DNA from: Biscogniauxia marginata
Lineage: Eukaryota > Ascomycota > Sordariomycetes > Xylariales > Xylariaceae
Direction: 5' to 3'
Length of the DNA: 64,000 nt
Assembly: GCA_022695795.1 (NCBI GenBank)
Contig: MU404055.1
Coordinates: forward strand, 186,001 to 250,000
Numbering within the stretch: the stretch's first letter is position 1; each line of letters begins with the position of its first letter. Below are positions 10,323 to 20,758 of the stretch, one piece after another. Under the pieces are notes generated by a model, which ran no database searches, was not told the origin of the DNA, and saw nothing but the letters and a program-made list of their open reading frames with translations. The position numbers and the translations under genes were made by a program.

Positions 10323-11718
10323 ATGTCTAGCATGATGGCCCATCTCATAACCTTACACGTTCGAGACGAGTCTAGCCCGGACTTGAATACGATGCCGATT
10401 GCAAAGAAAGATCCCGCCGCCGTGGTAGTCTCCTCTGTTTGGGCCATGTTCCTTGTGTCAAGCATTTTCTTGGCATCGAGGATATACTGTCGAGCTATCA
10501 GGGTTCGGGCAATGTGGTGGGATGACTGGCTTCTGATAGCGGGATGGGCTTTCCTGGCAGCGGGAAACGGTATGATCACTGAATTGATGCGGCTCAAGTT
10601 TGGCTTGACTTTGCTATTTTCGCCTCATCAGCATACCCTGTCGACTGTTTACGACATCACCAACAAGTTTGCATTATCCCTGACGAAAACCTCTTTTGCG
10701 GTAACGCTATTGAAAGTTGCACAAGGATGGCAGAGAAAGTTTATCTGGTTCTTGATCATCAGTATGAATATCCTCCTCGCTATCAATTCGATCACTACGT
10801 GGCTCCCTGCTTGTGAGAGACAAGCGCTGGGGGAAACATACGCACATCTGCCTGCACACTGCTGGGGGGTTAAAGATGCAACAATCATCGCCATGGTTAT
10901 CAACGGTATTTTCCCCCGTTGTTTTGTTAGTTATGACAACCGTGTAACTGACATTCACCAGCGTACTCGGCACTTGTGGATTTCGCTCTCGCTGCCTTGG
11001 CTTGGAAGATAATTTTAAGCTTAAAAATGAAAAAACATGAGAAGATAGGTGCAGCTGTTGCTATGAGCTTCGGGTTTCTGTCAGTATATAATGCTCAAAC
11101 ACTTTATTGTCCACTCATCTAACCACAATCCAGCGCTGGCATTATAGGCATTGTGAAGGTTCAACAGATTACCACCATTAACGGCGGAGAGGATATCCCA
11201 TGTAAGTAACAGCTGAGAGTATTCACTGGCTTTAGTGCGAGACATCTCTTGCAATATGCTTATTCTTTTGGCCAGACCGTTTCTCCCTACTTATGATCTG
11301 GGGGCAAGCTGAGCCCAGTGCCACGGTTGTCGCCGCATCGATACCCGTTCTCCGGGTACTTCTCCGGGATGTTCATAGATCACGATACGGCGCATCAGAT
11401 CATCAGGGATCCAGTTATTATAACAAGTCAGACAACAGTAGTGTATTTTCCCCTAATCACCGGTCATACCGGGTGGCGACAGGAACAAAACACGACAGCA
11501 CGGACGAAATACTGTTAGAATACCCGAAACCGGCCTCTGCGATCATGTGTACGAAAGAGATTGACATTGCTTATGGTCATCGGGCTCAGAGAAGTAGCCT
11601 CGGTGCCTATGAAATGTCTGATCATCTGCCTGTCCAAATAGACCTAGAGCACAAGGGTGAAATTTTCAGACCAGCACCATTACGAAAAATTTCATTTGAC
11701 AATAAAATTCGGTCCTAG
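10323..11718 (+). CDS. Seven-transmembrane fungal rhodopsin-like integral membrane protein
   Basis: Member of the large fungal family of rhodopsin-domain/PTH11-like integral membrane proteins; individual functions are mostly unknown and some act as G-protein-coupled receptors. Exons 10323-10905, 10962-11079, 11134-11201 and 11276-11718 total 1212 nt, 403 aa. Family marks are the WWDDWLLIAGW segment after the first loop, a run of hydrophobic helices (VWAMFLVSSIFLASRIY, KFIWFLIISMNILLAI), the junction N-AYSALVDFALA created by splicing intron 1, and ATVVAASIPVLRVLLRD near the last helix. All three introns are GT-AG (intron 2 donor GTCAGT). A hydrophilic cytosolic tail of about 110 residues follows. 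The first in-frame ATG is used; later ATGs at the fifth codon or at MPIAKKD are also possible. No damage, although it sits between two decayed regions. Confidence 0.8.
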
Positions 11719-12753
11719 CTAGATCCAGCAGGTACCACATTTCAGGGTCACCGCATTGGCAAAAATTCCTACGCCTGTAAATATTACTACTGTCATATAC
11801 TCTCCAGGTTTTTGACTTTATACTTTTTATACAAGGCCGTAGAATCAGCCCTAGTGTTTATCCTAAGAGGAAAATGGGTTGACTCTATATGGGCTATAAA
11901 ATTTTTAACATTTAATAGAGGCTACTATAGATTATCGAGCGAATCGGAACCTATATTGTCGATCCTGGTAGTCATTCCTGACAATATATGCATTCATTTG
12001 ACCTATAAAATAGGCGATGGTCATTAAATGGGGTTGAAATTAAAGTTTAAGTGAAAAGTTTCACCCGCGTAAGTAAGTATATATCGCGAACTCTTCCACA
12101 GCTTACACTGAATGACGCTAACCAGGGCGCTGGAAATAGTAAATACAATATAGGTCAAGATAATAGCTGAACCGCTAGGATATGATACTCAACATTGTAG
12201 CAATGATCCACTTCATACGCACCTTAGATCACTAGCAGGCCAGATACTACTTTTCTCATGCCTGCAGCTATTGTTTTATTCATACCGTACATGAAAGCCG
12301 CATTATTTCCATTCGTTCCCAAGCCTACTTTCGTAATAGTTGTGATCGTGACGCTTGAGGTTAATAGTGAACATTGTTACAAGCAGTGCTATTAGTCAAA
12401 ATCTATCAAGTACATTCTCACCGGTAATTTGATCAATACATGGTTATCTTACCATAATTTGTAGTGACATATGGCTTTGAAATACAGGCGTAAAATAAAG
12501 AAACAAGGCTCAATGTAGCCAAAGCCCAGACCGAGATCGTCGCCCTTAGTCCTATATTAGGGACTTCATGAACTGTCTGTATTAGACACATTCTTACCGA
12601 TACCGTGAAACCATAAAATAACAATAAGCCCCCAAGGTAAAAACTCGTACTTTGATATACTATGATTATTGAAATACGGGGTATAGCCCTGAATACCGTC
12701 CTATGTATGTATATATATCGGCCTCACCCACCTACTAGACTCACCTTGGACTA
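11719..12753. other. AT-rich spacer, possibly decayed
   Basis: AT-rich with frequent TATA and TA steps and no long frame on either strand. The look is that of mutated, non-coding or RIP-affected DNA; no element end or repeat boundary could be placed. A 63-codon minus frame at 12433-12624 is not supported. Confidence 0.4.
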
Positions 12754-15150
12754 ATGCACTTGATCATATCCTCATATCTTCGTCTCATCTCAACAGGCCA
12801 AGCGGACAACGCCAGTTACCTAGCTATGAATCAGCTACGACAGCAGAGTCCAGGATCCCCTTACGGCAAGATGCCGGTTTTAGATCGTCGGACATTGGCC
12901 GCGTTGGGCAGCTTCTTGCTGCGTTCATGGTGGTCGCGAGTTTCGATTGTCCAGAAATTGGTTGCTGGCGGCGCAGGCCACAAATTCTAGAGATGCTAAA
13001 CCATCTGCATCAGAACGCCCCAGAATCAATGTGCAAGTGCAAGGTGTGTGAGAGCATATCTGGGTCAGACGATCGGACAGTATCCCATCGGAACCTAGAA
13101 TTACTGTCTCTGTCCCGCGATCTCGTTTTCACGGAGCCGAGAGACCAAATATACGTCGTGTCGAATATTTTCGCGTGTTATCCCAATATTGCAACATCCC
13201 CGCGATACGACCTGACCTCTTCGTGAGGTCTATATCGACTTTGCCAGAGCCTGCTTATTAAATGTTGACGACTTGGAACTCCTGGGGCACTGCGGTATGG
13301 CTGAAGATGATTTTCCCAGCTAGGTTCCTGACTGGAGGGTCGCACGAAGATGCTCACCCTTGCCGCGAAGAAATGGGACTCAGTTTGATGGTGTGCCGTG
13401 ATAGTCTAATCATATCTAGTGTAAATAGGATTAAAGCTTACCTTCGAATTCCAAAGAAAGTCCGCTAAAGATTCGTTCCGACGATCCTTTTTATCTAGAG
13501 GACCTGGTACGGAATGCATATGAGAAACAGATGCGAAACCGGAGGCTAGAGATAAGCGCTGCGGGTTTGAGCTAGTTCGGAATTTTGGCGAGATACCAAA
13601 AGGATTTCCTATTCATAATATGCCGGAAAGTGTAAAGAAAGAATTGGTAGACTGTGAGGAGAAAGGCTACTTAATGCTAAGTATTGCAGATGATGTTTCT
13701 ACTGCTCATGATGAAGCTGGATTATCGGCGGGTGTTGAAGCCTGAGTGGGCAGGCAGATGAAGATGCGACTTGTTACAGAGCGTCATAGGTCACCGTACC
13801 ATACAGCAGGAGTTATTAAGGCTAAAATAGATACTACTGAGCATACACTAGTTGTCGATAGGTTAATCTGGGACACAACAGATGAAGTGCACAACGGAGT
13901 TCATGGTGGCTGTTGAACAGTGCAAAAGCTCTTTCAGAGGACAGTACCACCACACAACATCACTGTCAAGGCTTGAGGACCGGATCAAACCATTCTGGAT
14001 GACTTTTTCCGCGAGTCGGAAGTTGAAGACGGGAAGCCTCGAGAATAAGAAACTCAAAATGGGTTACCATGACTAGCTCCAGCCTACACTACAAGGCTAG
14101 ACCCCAGCGTCTCCGTCAGTGACTGCTACTACTTACGGTCTTTTCAAGTTGCTGCGGTTCTTATTGCCTTGTTCATGCCTTCAATGAGATCATTAGGGAG
14201 GCACAGATTGACCCTAAACAATATCGGACTTCGACCTCGGTATGATCCCTTGCTAACTGGTCAGAACAGGAGCCCCGGCACTACCAAGAAGATTTTAATA
14301 ACCTAATATTACTTGGGGGCAGCCATTGGTTAGACCTCTACCATCGACCATTCACTCTCCTCAATGTTGTAGTAGACCCCTATCGGGAAATGAGAAAAGA
14401 GCACGATGAACTGATTAGGCGCAATACGAGGTCTTATATATCTGAATTCGATAGTGTCTAGGTTCCTCATCTAGCTGGCCTAGACCTAAGTGCTCATGCC
14501 GAGAACTATTCTCAAGAACCAAATAGATACCACAGGATGACGAGCATGGCCCGTCTGGGTACTTTGAGAAGCGGTATGGAGAAGTATGCGTCAGGGCAGA
14601 ACTAAAGGTACATAGATAGATGCCTCTTTACATCTAAACAGCTTTGTCTCCCGAACACCCTTTCATATCACGTTACATCACTACGAGCTGTGAGGCTCTC
14701 CTGGCACTGTCGATGAATACAAGGCGAAAGAGGCTGTGCGTGGGTTCTATAGGTGTATTGTTTAAGTAGTACAGACAACTGATTACACAGAGCCTCCAGA
14801 ACATACTCGGCAAGACCCCAAACATCAAGACTGCTGAAATTAGGGTGTCAGGGGAGCATATACGATCCACGTCTAACGTCTATATGTATGGGAGGTGTCT
14901 TCCACCTACCCAACTGCTGTATCTAGTTGAACAACTCAATCCTATATACATCATGGATACACCATATTTGATAAAGACCCCATTCTACCAAAGATAACAT
15001 CTAAGGTCACCCATTGTCTGGGTCTGGGAGGCCCAACTCGGGGCTGGCGGGCTACGAGGACGTAAATTGACTGTAACCTAACCGTATAAGAGTCGTCTAC
15101 GCCTTGAAGGAACTGAGAGGAAGATCTCTTCAATCAACTACCATCATCTT
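12754..15150 (+). pseudogene. Coding relics, possibly HET-domain-like, heavily decayed
   Basis: Several stretches on the plus strand still read as protein but are broken by stops and frame changes. At 12927-13226 the frame contains LLSLSRDLVFTEPRDQIYVV, which resembles the segment around the conserved D-PRD-YA motif of heterokaryon-incompatibility (HET) proteins. At about 13590-13742 there is GFPIHNMPESVKKELVDCEE. At about 14180-14606 one frame runs with only two stops and includes DPYREMRKEHDELIRRN and RYHRMTSMARLGTL. Another readable part follows at 14660-15150. Whether these belong to one gene or two cannot be decided. The HET suggestion rests on a single motif and is weak; the decayed-coding call itself is firmer. 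Confidence 0.4.
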
Positions 15151-15207
15151 ACTATCCGCACTGTTGCACACACGCAGGGGTATTAATTATTGTTTCCTGA
15201 AAGGAAA

Positions 15208-15236
15208 AAAAAGAAGAAGAAGAAGAAGAAGAAGAA
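15208..15236 (+). repeat. (AAG)n microsatellite
   Basis: About nine to ten AAG units following an A-run, in non-coding DNA. Simple slippage-type repeat. Confidence 0.9.
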
Positions 15237-16747
15237 CACGTTGTCCGTGGATGCTATCTAGAAGCTTTGTTTACTAGATTTATAGGTCTCTTAATAAATC
15301 CCTTAACCGTCACTTGAGTTTATTAAGGCTTACCAGAGCTAGAAGTAGTTCTCGTGCAAGTAAATAATAAAGATGCCTTATCATACATATCGATAGCATG
15401 AATATAAGAATGGGAGATAATGACGAGAGGTTACCTACCTAATATATTCAACTAATCTTGCTGAAATACTCTACTTTTTATTTAAAAATTTGTTCCACGC
15501 TTCCAGAAAACTCAATGGATGGCTCCGAGTCGCCTCTTTCTTTCTCGGGTTATCATTAGTCAACCAAGAAAGAAGTCTCGAAGATGATGACTGCTAAGCT
15601 GACAAAAAAAAACAGGCGGCAGCTGCAAGAATGGAAAAAGCGCGAAATGCTCGAGATCGAAAACGACTCCAGAAGGAGATAGCCAGGTTGGTACAATCTT
15701 TATGCTGATTCTTGGTTGCCCGGCAGTAAGTTGCGTCTGCTAGGCAATTGTACCATGATGTTGGTTGGTCTTGGGGATCACGTCTACCAATTTCAAGATC
15801 CTCCTTATTCTTCTTGTCTATCTCGATCTCTTCTCTTGCCAATGGATTCTTGGAATCATATTTCCGAAGGCTCACAATCGGGGCGAATTGTCGCGAGGTG
15901 ATCAATCACGCGACGTATATCTGCACTATACATTGGCGGGTGCTTTGTCAAGACTTGATACCAGTATTCACGCGGATTCTCCGCTGACTCAATCAGGGTC
16001 CCATCATGGGTACCGGTGATTCTGTTCGTGACGTATCTTCTTCCTCGTATGGCCGCATTCTGGGCGAACCCCTTGAAGTCACTCTCTGTTTTAGGCGAAG
16101 GATGAGGAAGGAGACGTTATGTAATACCTAGACTTGAAGTACGTAGTATAGGTTAATAAGCAGACTGGAATATTAAGCCTAGGTTAGGTATCTATGTCTG
16201 GCTCCGCAGCTGGCAGGCAGACGCCAACAGGTACCTCCAAACGTCATTGCGGCCTCCCTCGGTCTTGCTTTAAAACTGCCCCTCACGCGCCCACCGTACC
16301 ATCCATCGTATGTAGGTAGGTATGCACCGAAGGTACACCTACCTGGGTGTAGGTATTGGCACTTTCCTCACCACGAGGCAGCGACAATGACGAAGTTGCC
16401 AACGCGATAACCCCCGGCCCAAACCCCGACTTCGAATCTACGTACTTCCGCCCGCATTGTACCTACCTAACCTAAACCCTCATATCCTACGGAAAAAAAA
16501 AAAACAAAGGACACCGACGACTTCCCGCCTCTTTGCCAACTTACCTACCTACTCTACCCTCCCTCTCGAACCCACCAGCTAGCTAAGCTGCCCGCCATAT
16601 TTCACCACTACCACCGACCCGAATAACAGAACGAAGAAACTAGAGAGACCCGAGGAGAGAAAAATAGTAGCGGTAAACGAGGGAGAAAAAAGAAAAGCAG
16701 GGTGGGGGAAAGAAATAGAAAAAACAACAATAACAAACAGCGACAAC

Positions 16748-16764
16748 AAAAAAAAAAAAAAAAA
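16748..16764 (+). repeat. Poly(A) tract directly before the vps60 start codon
   Basis: Seventeen consecutive A residues followed by CC and the ATG at 16767. The preceding leader is CAA-rich and poor in G. A-rich leaders of this kind can be bound by poly(A)-binding protein in yeasts; any such role here is inference. Confidence 0.85.
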
Positions 16765-16766
16765 CC

Positions 16767-17411
16767 ATGAACCGGCTCTTCGGCAGCGCGCCCAAGGCGC
16801 CCAAGCCCACGCTGAACAGCGCGATCGGCAACATCGACAACCGGATCGCGTCGGTGGACGTGAAGATCGCCTCCCTCAACGCGGAGCTATCCACGTACCA
16901 GGGCAAGCTCTCCAAGATGCGGGAGGGGCCGGGGAAATCCGCCCTCAAGTCCAAGGCCCTCAAGGTCCTGCAGCGGCGTCGCCAGTACGAGGCGCAGCGG
17001 GAGCAGCTGCAGTCGCAGGTGTGGAACATGGAGCAGGCGCAGACGCTGCAGGACAACCTGGCCGGCGTCATGACCACGGTCGACGCCATGAAGACGACCC
17101 AGAAGGAGCTGCGCCGCCAGTACGGCAAGGTCGACCTCGACCGCATCGAGCGCATGCAGGACGACATGGCCGACCTGCTCGACGTCGGCAACGAGATCCA
17201 GGAGACCCTGAGCCGCGGCTACGAGGTCCCCGACGACGTCGACGAGGCCGAGCTCGACGCCGAGCTCGAGATGCTCGGCGCCGAGATGGAGCTCGAGGGC
17301 GCCGGCCTCGAGGCCGGCGGCGTGCCCGACTTCCTCAAGGACGAGGTGCCCGAGTTTATCGACGAGCCGCCCGAGGCTTCGGGTGCGAAATTGCAAGAGG
17401 CTGCGAGATGA
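16767..17411 (+). CDS. vps60: ESCRT-III-associated protein VPS60/CHMP5 (SNF7 family)
   Basis: VPS60 is an ESCRT-III-like protein that acts at late endosomes with VTA1 to stimulate the VPS4 ATPase during multivesicular body formation. The frame is intronless, 214 aa, within the CHMP5 range. The start MNRLFGSAPKAPKPTL and the segments KMREGPGKSALKSKALKVL, MEQAQTLQDNL, TTVDAMK and GNEIQETLSRGYEVPDD follow CHMP5 along its length. A basic N-terminal half forms the helical hairpin, and an acidic C-terminal half (ELDAELEMLGAEMELEG) carries the MIT-interacting region, the usual SNF7 charge split. GC content is high in contrast to the leader, which ends in 17 A residues two bases before ATG. It converges on the F-box/WD40 gene, with only 173 bp between stop codons. 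Confidence 0.93.
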   Translation: MNRLFGSAPKAPKPTLNSAIGNIDNRIASVDVKIASLNAELSTYQGKLSKMREGPGKSALKSKALKVLQRRRQYEAQREQLQSQVWNMEQAQTLQDNLAGVMTTVDAMKTTQKELRRQYGKVDLDRIERMQDDMADLLDVGNEIQETLSRGYEVPDDVDEAELDAELEMLGAEMELEGAGLEAGGVPDFLKDEVPEFIDEPPEASGAKLQEAAR

Positions 17412-17584
17412 GGACGAAGAAAGAGATTACGAGGAGCGATATCACGAAATATACAAGGCATAATAAGCAGGCACGGCGGCGGGGCTTTTTTGCTTTGTTT
17501 TTGTTTAACACAGTTGTATTCTATTCCGTTGGTTGCTTATTACATACAGGCTTTATAGGCTACTGGCAAGCAGAGATAGACATC

Positions 17585-20500
17585 TTAATCAATGGTGCCG
17601 AAAAATCTGGCTGCTTCCTCAAGTTCCGGATCCCCATTACAAAAGTCCCATCCTACTATAGTACTGATCTGGCTACAACATATGATCTGTCGTGCATCAA
17701 ATTGAAGCTTGAAGATCCTGGCTGGGCTCATGTCGGCTTGCGCGACATGGGGGTGCAGTTGTGGCTGCTGCTGCTGCCCCTGAGGTTGGGCAGCAGGTGC
17801 TGGAGCCGTTTGATGCGACGATACTTGTGCTTGCAGCTGGCTCTGTGACGGAGTCGCTTGCGGGTGCGGCTGCTGCATTTGATGTGTACCGCCTGCTAAA
17901 TTGGGAGGACCACCACCACTGGATGAGAAGTTATGCTCCGAGCCAGTGGCAGTGGCATTCAACTGCCGAGGTGGTGTATGGATATTGTGTAATGAGCGTG
18001 CCGCCGTCATTTGCAGGCCATGACGAGCCGACTGAGATGAGGATGCTTCCGCTGAAGTAGACGATGCCGAGAGAGCCTGCTGTACCGAATCCCTAATGCG
18101 ATTTTGCGCCATCTGTGCTCTAATCAAGGCAGCACTGACCACCTGTCGTAGCCGCGAGCGAGCCATCGCATTGGGTTCTCTATCAATGGCCGCTTGAATG
18201 TGTGAATGATAGGTAAGCATTGTCGGGTAGGCCGTCAGTGCCTGCTGGAGGGCTACGGGGCCTTGGGGCACACACGCATCGATCATGTGGGTGTAGGAAG
18301 CGGTGGTTTGGGGAGTGATGGTAGCAATGATGGGGTGCTCAACATGCGTGTAGCTGGGCATTTGCTGCTGTTGAACCGTAGGTGGTGCGCTAGCAGACGG
18401 AGGGGGCGGTTGGTTACCCGCGATGCGATTCATCTGGCTGCTGGACGCATTACCGTTTGCGGATAGTGGTGATGGCCGACGGGGCACCGTTTGGGTCCCT
18501 GATTTCTGGCGGAGGGCAGCAGCCGCTCCATCTTCCTGCCTGAGGACATGTGCAGACTTCCAAATACCCTCGCGATCTCGCCGCCAGATAATGATACTCT
18601 GATCATATGAGCCAGAAACGATCCGCGCGTACGGTCCACCACCGCCCCCGGGTGGGAGCTTTGCTCCATAAGCCGTGATGTCTTCTGGGCGCCGGCTGCC
18701 CGCATTGTGGGCTCGGCTTCTGTTTGTCTGCAGCTTTTCAAGATCGCCCGCATTCAAAGCCTGGAAATATGCCTGGTCCACTGCCCTCGCTTCGAGCTGG
18801 TCCTCTTCGATACTATAGGGAAGGTCCCCAAAGCCGGCCTGTACCGTGCGAACGAGATTGCTGTGTGCACGTAGACTTGCAACCTCGAGACCAGTGGCGC
18901 AGTCGAAAATTTTGACCTCATTGTCACTGCTCCCACTCACAATGCGTCTTCCATCATACTGGACACATGCAATTCCCTTACCATGTCCGATAAAGGTTCT
19001 TTTCAGGGCCTGATTTGGCCAATCCCACAATTTGATGTGCCTATCGCCACTAGCTGATACAATTTCTTGGCCACAAATCTGGACGGCGTTAACAGCAGCA
19101 CTGTGCCCTTCAAGCCGTCCGATCATCGTGTAAGGCGGCTTGATTGGCAGCTGGTTCAACGGTGAATCATCATAGCCGTACGCCCTCAGCTTGGTTGGAA
19201 CGGGGTTGACAGTTGGAACATCACCGTATCCAACATCTCCAGCTCGTAAAGGTACACGATTGAAGATCTTAATGGATTTGTCCTTAGAGCAGGTCACTAG
19301 AATCCGTTTGTCGAATTTTACGTTTAGAACGGACTCCATATGAGCGTTCTGGAGACGTTGGAGAATTTCACCGGTCGAAAACCTCCACAGGATGACATCC
19401 GAATCGCTACTTCCGGAGACGAGTAGGTCTTCGTCGGGATCCGAGTCAAACTGTAAACACAGGACAGACCCCTGATGTCCTATCAGGGGCGGCCGTACTA
19501 GACGCCGCGTACGCAGATTCCAGATTCGAATACTACGATCCCGACTACCACTGACAAGATACTCCGGGTCGTATTGGAGGCTGTAAATGCACTCATTGTG
19601 CCCTTCCTCCATATGATCCGGATGGGGCAACTGGAAGTTTGTGTATCGGCCGCGGTCCCAATTGCGTTCGAGTCTTCGCCTCATCGTATAAAGATACTTC
19701 CAACTTATCATATATTTGCGGTCCCGCGGGTCATATATCCAGAGTGTTGACTTGGGTAGTCTAGAGGAGCCAGTATTGGTCACGTTTTGCGAAGGAGCTT
19801 CCCAAGGCTCGTTAACAGCTTTGCCCTTTCCTTTGGAAGATGTAGATATCGATTTCCCCTTGTCATTGGTCATTGGACTTGGTGACTTCATCATGAGATT
19901 CCCCATGTGTTGAACCACGCTTCTGCTACTCTGTAGGGATAAGCCACTTCCGCCGGGTTGGGGGCCACCAAAAAGGCTTGTATCAGGCATGGCCGTATCC
20001 GCCTGCTCCACGTTTGCTGGCTGGTCAGCATCCACCATGTCATAGTCACCGTCATCTTGCGGCGTAGGTTCGGAGATAGCTCTTTTCTTGTATATATGGC
20101 CATCTTCGATGGATTGAACTGGCTGGGGGTGGAGCTGAGAGAAGGCCAGAGACTCGTTCATCCGTTGCTCAGCGGCGGATATTTCTGATGTGACTACCTT
20201 CCAGCCTTCAAAATAGTATAGCTTCTCCCAGAGTTGACGATCCAAAGCCAACTCATACCAACCCCGACAGCACATCGCAACATGGACCAGGGACACAGAG
20301 TCCAGGTAGCCTAGGATTTTGAGGCATATCTCGGTTGGCAGTTGCTCGACAAAGTCGATGTAAAGCCGCGGGTTCAGCTGGTTTATGACGATGTCGGCGA
20401 TGACGGTCGTAGGGAGCTCATTGAGAATAAGCATGGCGATGCCTATAACGAAATGGAGAAGCAGGGTTAACAAACATTGATCTCAAGCTGAATCAAGGCT

Positions 20501-20758
20501 CAGAAGAGACTTGTCGTTTCTCAATAAAGAGTTGAACAGCAGCAGCAGTCAGCCGATGAATGGATTTATCAACCTACGTCTCTTTTCCTGCAACGACAAC
20601 TTGGGCAGTTGTGCTGACAACCAAGCCGGCAGCCCAGCGGATGACCGTAAACCTAGGGAACCAGCAGCATTGGATTCAAGACCGCCAGTGCTAGACGCGT
20701 TGAGAGGATGTTCCGAATAGCCTTCGTCAGGCTCTTGTGTGGGTGTAAATGGCTCCAT
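17585..20758 (-). CDS. fwd-1: F-box/WD40 protein, FWD-1 (beta-TrCP/Slimb type) candidate
   Basis: Likely substrate receptor of an SCF ubiquitin ligase; Neurospora FWD-1 targets the clock protein FRQ. Exon 1 is 20578-20758 and exon 2 is 17585-20442, 3039 nt, 1012 aa. Splicing the 135-nt intron (donor GTAGGT, acceptor GTTATAG) joins LSLQEKR to RIAMLILNELPT in frame, so the in-exon Met of the long frame at 20473 is not the start. An F-box lies at about residues 88-138 (EQLPTEICLKILGYLDSVSL). WD repeats run from about 340 to 690 with clear units (YLVSGSRDRSIRIWNLRT, LLVSGSSDSDVILWRF, IVSGSSDNEVKIFD, IVSGSYDQSIIIWRR). A long Gln/Pro/Ser-rich region follows, then the conserved end STIVGWDFCNGDPELEEA. 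The class is certain; orthology to FWD-1 is inferred from length and architecture. Confidence 0.85.

Larger units (their letters stand above)
15151..16766. other. Spacer and vps60 upstream region
   Basis: Begins with a simple (AAG)n tract at about 15208-15236. Frames at 15594-15905 on both strands are short and not convincing. From about 16130 onward it contains several AGGT/ACCT tetranucleotide runs (16311-16322, 16461-16470, around 16540) and becomes pyrimidine-rich, then A-rich, towards the vps60 start, as in a long fungal 5' UTR. Confidence 0.5.

Noticed and set aside
15594..15905. Basic, bZIP-like reading near 15600-15690 or a 103-codon minus frame
   Set aside because: Very short, stops soon on either strand, and no conserved basic-region pattern or splice partner found.
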